Assembly: GCF_022376445.1 (NCBI RefSeq) | Contig: NW_025954967.1 | Coordinates: 496,001 to 560,000 of the forward strand | Reading direction: 5' to 3' | Source: Fomitopsis serialis | Taxonomy: Eukaryota > Basidiomycota > Agaricomycetes > Polyporales > Fomitopsidaceae | Length of the DNA stretch: 64,000 bases | Shown: positions 60,100-64,000 of the stretch, one piece after another | How the letters are laid out: each line of letters starts with the position of its first letter | Position numbering within the stretch: position 1 is the first letter of the stretch | The notes under the pieces: generated by a model | What the model saw: only the letters and a program-made list of their open reading frames with translations | Told to the model about the DNA's origin: nothing | Database searches by the model: none | Position numbers and translations under genes: made by a program

Positions 60100-63000
60100 T
60101 CACAGCGAAGCGAGGACGCTCTGTACCCACGCATTGCCTTCAATCTGCGGTCGAAACTGCTCGACACACTTCTTGAGCTGCGCCAGTTGTGCGCTTGCAA
60201 CAGAATCATCAGTATCTGCCATGACGATGTCTTCACCATCTTCTTGGGAAGTGTTGGCGGCCCATGTCCGAAGCAACTCTTCGATAATCTTGGTACCTTC
60301 TTCCACGACATCAGCGGGAAGCTCGGGTTCCCCACGTTTCTCTGTGAGAGTAATTCATGAGCGTAGTATGTTGGTACGAAGTACATCGCGACCCACCGGT
60401 ATTGAAGTCTTCCAGTTCGTCTGCCTTTCGTTTCGCGAGCTGAAACAGTGCATCAGCAAGGGTCTCCGCTATCCAATAGCTTTAACTCGCACCTTCACGA
60501 CGTTCTCCGGGAAGTTCGCGAGCTCGGCCACGTGAATACCGAAGCTTTGATCGCAAACGCCTGGCCAAGTCACAATGAGGGAGGACAGCGATCACAACCC
60601 GGCTTAGGCGTACCTGGGTCTACTTTGTACAACAGCGTGATGTCACGGTCCCGAGTCCCCTCATCAGACTTGGAGACATGTGCAACCACGTGTAGATTCT
60701 TCACATGAGGGATTTGGTGGTCTAACGCGGTGAGCTCATGGAAGTGGGTCGCAAATAAGCAAAACGCATGAATCTCGGATGCAATGTGTCTGTGGCAGCG
60801 GTCAGCGTGTCACTCGGCAGTGTCAGGCATGAGGCTGGCTTACTCTGAGATGGCCCACGCTAGGCCAAAGCCATCGTAGGTCGAGGTGCCTATGAAACAA
60901 TCTCATTGAGCACATCGAGCGGTGCATATGTGATTGGCATTACCTCGTCCCAGCTCATCAATGATGATGAGCGAATCCTTCGAAGCAGACTGGCATGGCG
61001 AAACATTAGCATATTCCACTTAGCTTCATCAAGAGTACGAACTCGGAGGATGGTAGCAGTCTCGAGCATCTCAGCCATGAAGGTCGAGATACCCTTTAGC
61101 TGGCTATCCCCGGCACCCACTCGACACAAGATTGAGTCGAAGACGGGTATGCTAGCTTCTGAACATGGTACGAAGCAACCAGTCTGTGCCATGAGAGCAA
61201 TTACGCCAGCCTACATTCCATGTAAGATGAAGAACCGCCAGCGGTTACAACGCCGCGTCACACCTGTCGGATGTATGTGCTCTTGCCGCCCATGTTGGGC
61301 CCAGCTATATACCAGTCAGCTATCCGCGAGGACATGCAAGTCGGGGAGCGCACTGATGATTTGGAACTCGCTTTCATCTGATCGACAGATGAGTAAGCAA
61401 GAACACAAGCACAGAAAGTACTCACTCTTGATCATCTCGATATCGTTCGGGATGAAGCTCATGTCATCTTGAACTTCGAGGCACGGATGCCGAGCGTCTC
61501 TGAGGACCAAGCTGCCAGCCCCTGCGTAGAATGATTAGTAGACTATCCACGGGGCGACGCAACGAAGGCTCACCCTTCTCCTGCATACTCGGCTTCACGT
61601 AGGCTTCAGGAGCATTGACTGCCACATGAGCGAAGCTGAGTAGCTTCAGTGGCAACTCCTTGAACACCGCAAATTTACTCACCTAACAATCACATCAAGA
61701 TGCGCAAGTACATTGTTCCACGATTCCAATACCGGAGCGTACGTCGCTGCAATTCGTCAGCCTACCCATCCATGTACATCATCGTAACAGCTCACACGCG
61801 ATGTTGACGACCTCTTTGACGAGGCCGCTCTGCGTCTTCTGATACTGCTCCGTTGTCTCCTGGTACTCGACAGCAAGCTCCTTCAATGCCTTCGTAGTGA
61901 AGAAATTCCCGCCCTTCGTGACGCCCAGCTCGATGTATCCCTTCTTGCCTGTGACCGACTTCGCGTCCTACAACCCCAATGTATAAGCCCACGACGCGAC
62001 ACAGGCACCCTCTTTGCATAAAATAGGTTACTCACACCCTTCGACACCCGGAACACATACCCATAGACCTGCGAGTTCTCCAGGTGCAACTTTTTATCAA
62101 GCTCGAGGCTGATGTCACGCCCCGTCTTCTTGTGCTCCGCGTCCAGCCCGTCGCGCACCTCCTTCAGCTTGTCCGCGAGTGCCTGCAGCCGCGCGTCGTA
62201 ATCCGGCTTAATGACGAAGTTGTGGTTTTCGAGCTCATCGAGGTCCAGCGTCTGCTCAACCATCTCGGCGTACTTGGACAGGCTGTTGTTGAACTCCTGC
62301 AGACGAGGTAAGATAGGGAGTGGTGAGGCCGCACGGGTGCTTACTTTGAACTTGGTGAGGTAGGTCTCTTCGAGCAGGAACTTATACTCGTCGTTTGACG
62401 TGTCGACGCTCTCGAGCACAGTGATGAAGCCTTCCAGCTAACACGAACGCCAAGACGTTATAGGGTCAATAGGTATGTGATGAGAAGATCTGGGTTACCT
62501 TCAGAACGGCCTGATAGACTCGCACGACATCTTCAAGCGAGGCGACAGACTTCTGGAACCTCTTGCATATGCGGTGCATATCCGGCATCATCTTCAGGTA
62601 GTCATCCTGTACAGTATTCATCAATCTGGACGCAAGGTGCTCTGTAAACAATCGGTCATACCTGCAAGATTCTGCGGGCGTTGGCATCATCGACAAAGGT
62701 TTCAACGAGGTTCTGTCGTTTCCCTAAACATACCACTCTCTCAGCATCTCCACAACAGAACGGTTATCGTTGCCACCCACTGATCTCATGCAGGTTGACA
62801 AGCGGTTGCTTCAACCAGCTCCCTAACAATCTCGACCCCTGCGCTGTCTTGCCCTTGTTCAGCAACCCAAACAACGTCGTATTCTTATTTGAGCCCTATA
62901 TCGCGGTCAGTATCACGACCGCCCTCGACCGCTTTCAAAGACTCACAATGTTCCCAGGAGCCTCAGTAAGATTGAGTGCACGCAACGCACTCGCATCGAG

Positions 63001-64000
63001 CCGCATGTACTGCGACAAGTCATGTATGCGGATGCTGAACGTGCCGTGGTTGGACGGGTCGGAGAGGAGGGAGAGGTACGAAACGAGGGCAGACAACGCG
63101 GAAGGCGCAACTGGGAGGGAGAGTTCGGCTGAAAGGCATGACGCATATGAGCGGCAGGATTCCACTAGAAGAGAAACAGAGGTATATGCGCACGTATGAC
63201 CACCCCAGAGTCGACGCTTGACGTCGAGGGCATTGAGCTCGGGCTCAGCAGGCGCACCATGTCGTCTTTGATGTTCTTGGCCGTGAAGTCACCTGCAGGT
63301 GCTCAGCTCAATGTTTCGGCAAGACAGGGAATAAAGGGTTAGCCTACTGGGCTTCCGCTCCGTGATGACCACTCCACAGCGGTCTAGCACCTCCTTCAGC
63401 TTCTTCAATTCGAAGTCGCGCTCCGACGTGGCTTTAATCGTCCCTGTTGGTATCAGCGCCTCCTTGACCGACAACTGGATGATGAGAGTCTGTGCAACGC
63501 GATGTCTCCCTTAAATGAAACGCCTCCAAGCAACATAAACTCGTCACGCACCTCCATATTGGAGTACAGGTCATTGTCCACGAAGTCGGCGACGCCTATC
63601 TCACGCGTGCTCGTGTCGGCATACGCGATGCCAATCGTTTTCGTTCGCGCCTTTGATGTCTCACCGGGCGCAGTAGGTGAGGACGTGATTTTGATAGCCA
63701 TGACGATGGGCGCGGAGAGTATGTCTGTGTTCACGAACAAGAGGTCCTCGACAGCTTGTAGGTTTCCTGGTGACGCCTGAGAGTTGTTCACCAATTCAGA
63801 ATATACACATCCTCATCGAAGTCAACAGGGACATACCTCTTTATCCAGCTTGAACTTTGTCGCCTTCTTCCCCTGGCCCGCCTCCGGCCCCCATATCTCT
63901 ACCTTGAGCTGCCTCGCCGTCAGCGCATCCCTCAGAAACGACTTCGCCTGCCCCTCATTCAGCGTCACGCTTGGTAGGCCATTCCTGCCTCCGGGTCCAA
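60100..64000 (-). CDS. msh2: DNA mismatch repair protein MSH2, 5' end outside window
   Basis: The gene enters from the right edge ([20 protein letters not shown] region) and ends at 60100 with WVQSVLASL. Blocks in order are [91 protein letters not shown] in an intron-flanking exon, [40 protein letters not shown], and the ATPase domain with Walker [14 protein letters not shown] (about 61302-61264). [40 protein letters not shown], the Walker B/signature region [20 protein letters not shown] and [11 protein letters not shown] follow. MSH2 pairs with MSH3 or MSH6 to recognise mismatches in the nucleus. Many short introns interrupt the gene. The N-terminal mismatch-binding domain lies beyond the window. 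Confidence 0.92.

Overview
The window looks like nuclear DNA of a filamentous basidiomycete, most likely an Agaricomycete (mushroom or wood-decay fungus). Genes are split by introns of about 50-60 bases with CTGAC/CTGAT-type branch sites. Several families are ones typically expanded in that group: FunK1 fungal-type kinases, DUF6534 membrane proteins, F-box-like proteins, cytochrome P450 and an Arylsulfotran_2 protein. There is no bacterial, organellar or rRNA signal.

Layout. 1-15.3 kb: three copies of one F-box-like gene with its flanks (1-1760 plus strand, 4770-7568 minus, 12690-15345 plus), two of them broken. Between and beside them lie an unrelated F-box-like gene (2163-3583) and a UBL3/MUB-type ubiquitin-fold gene (9124-10687). 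15.3-23.2 kb, minus strand: an arylsulfotransferase-like secreted protein, an unrecognised coding relic, COP9 signalosome subunit 3, and a cystathionine gamma-lyase-type enzyme. 24-29.4 kb: a broken FunK1 kinase gene and a P450 gene, tail to tail. 30.8-33.5 kb: glucose-6-phosphate isomerase. 34-36.5 kb: a second, apparently intact FunK1 gene. Its 3' half lies in a patch nearly free of CpG. 36.9-38.4 kb: a P450 3'-end relic split by a 1206-base inverted-repeat element. The element has 484-base identical arms, a perfect 9-base target-site duplication, and a tRNA-like Pol III box pair in each arm. 38.4-50.2 kb: a small Cys/His protein, a tocopherol-cyclase-like protein, two related large hypothetical genes in opposite orientation, and eIF3g between them. 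53-54 kb: a WrbA-type quinone reductase. 57.6-59.8 kb: a DUF6534 membrane protein. 60.1 kb to the right edge: MSH2, cut by the window end.

Housekeeping functions (translation initiation, glycolysis, mismatch repair, signalosome, sulfur amino-acid metabolism) are interleaved with fast-evolving accessory families. Neighbours do not form a pathway cluster.

A caution for readers: at least five otherwise well-conserved genes (UBL3-like, PGI, P450, eIF3g, quinone reductase) each carry one or two apparent single-base deletions that break the frame. The pattern suggests consensus errors in the assembly. Single frameshifts alone should therefore not be read as pseudogenisation here.
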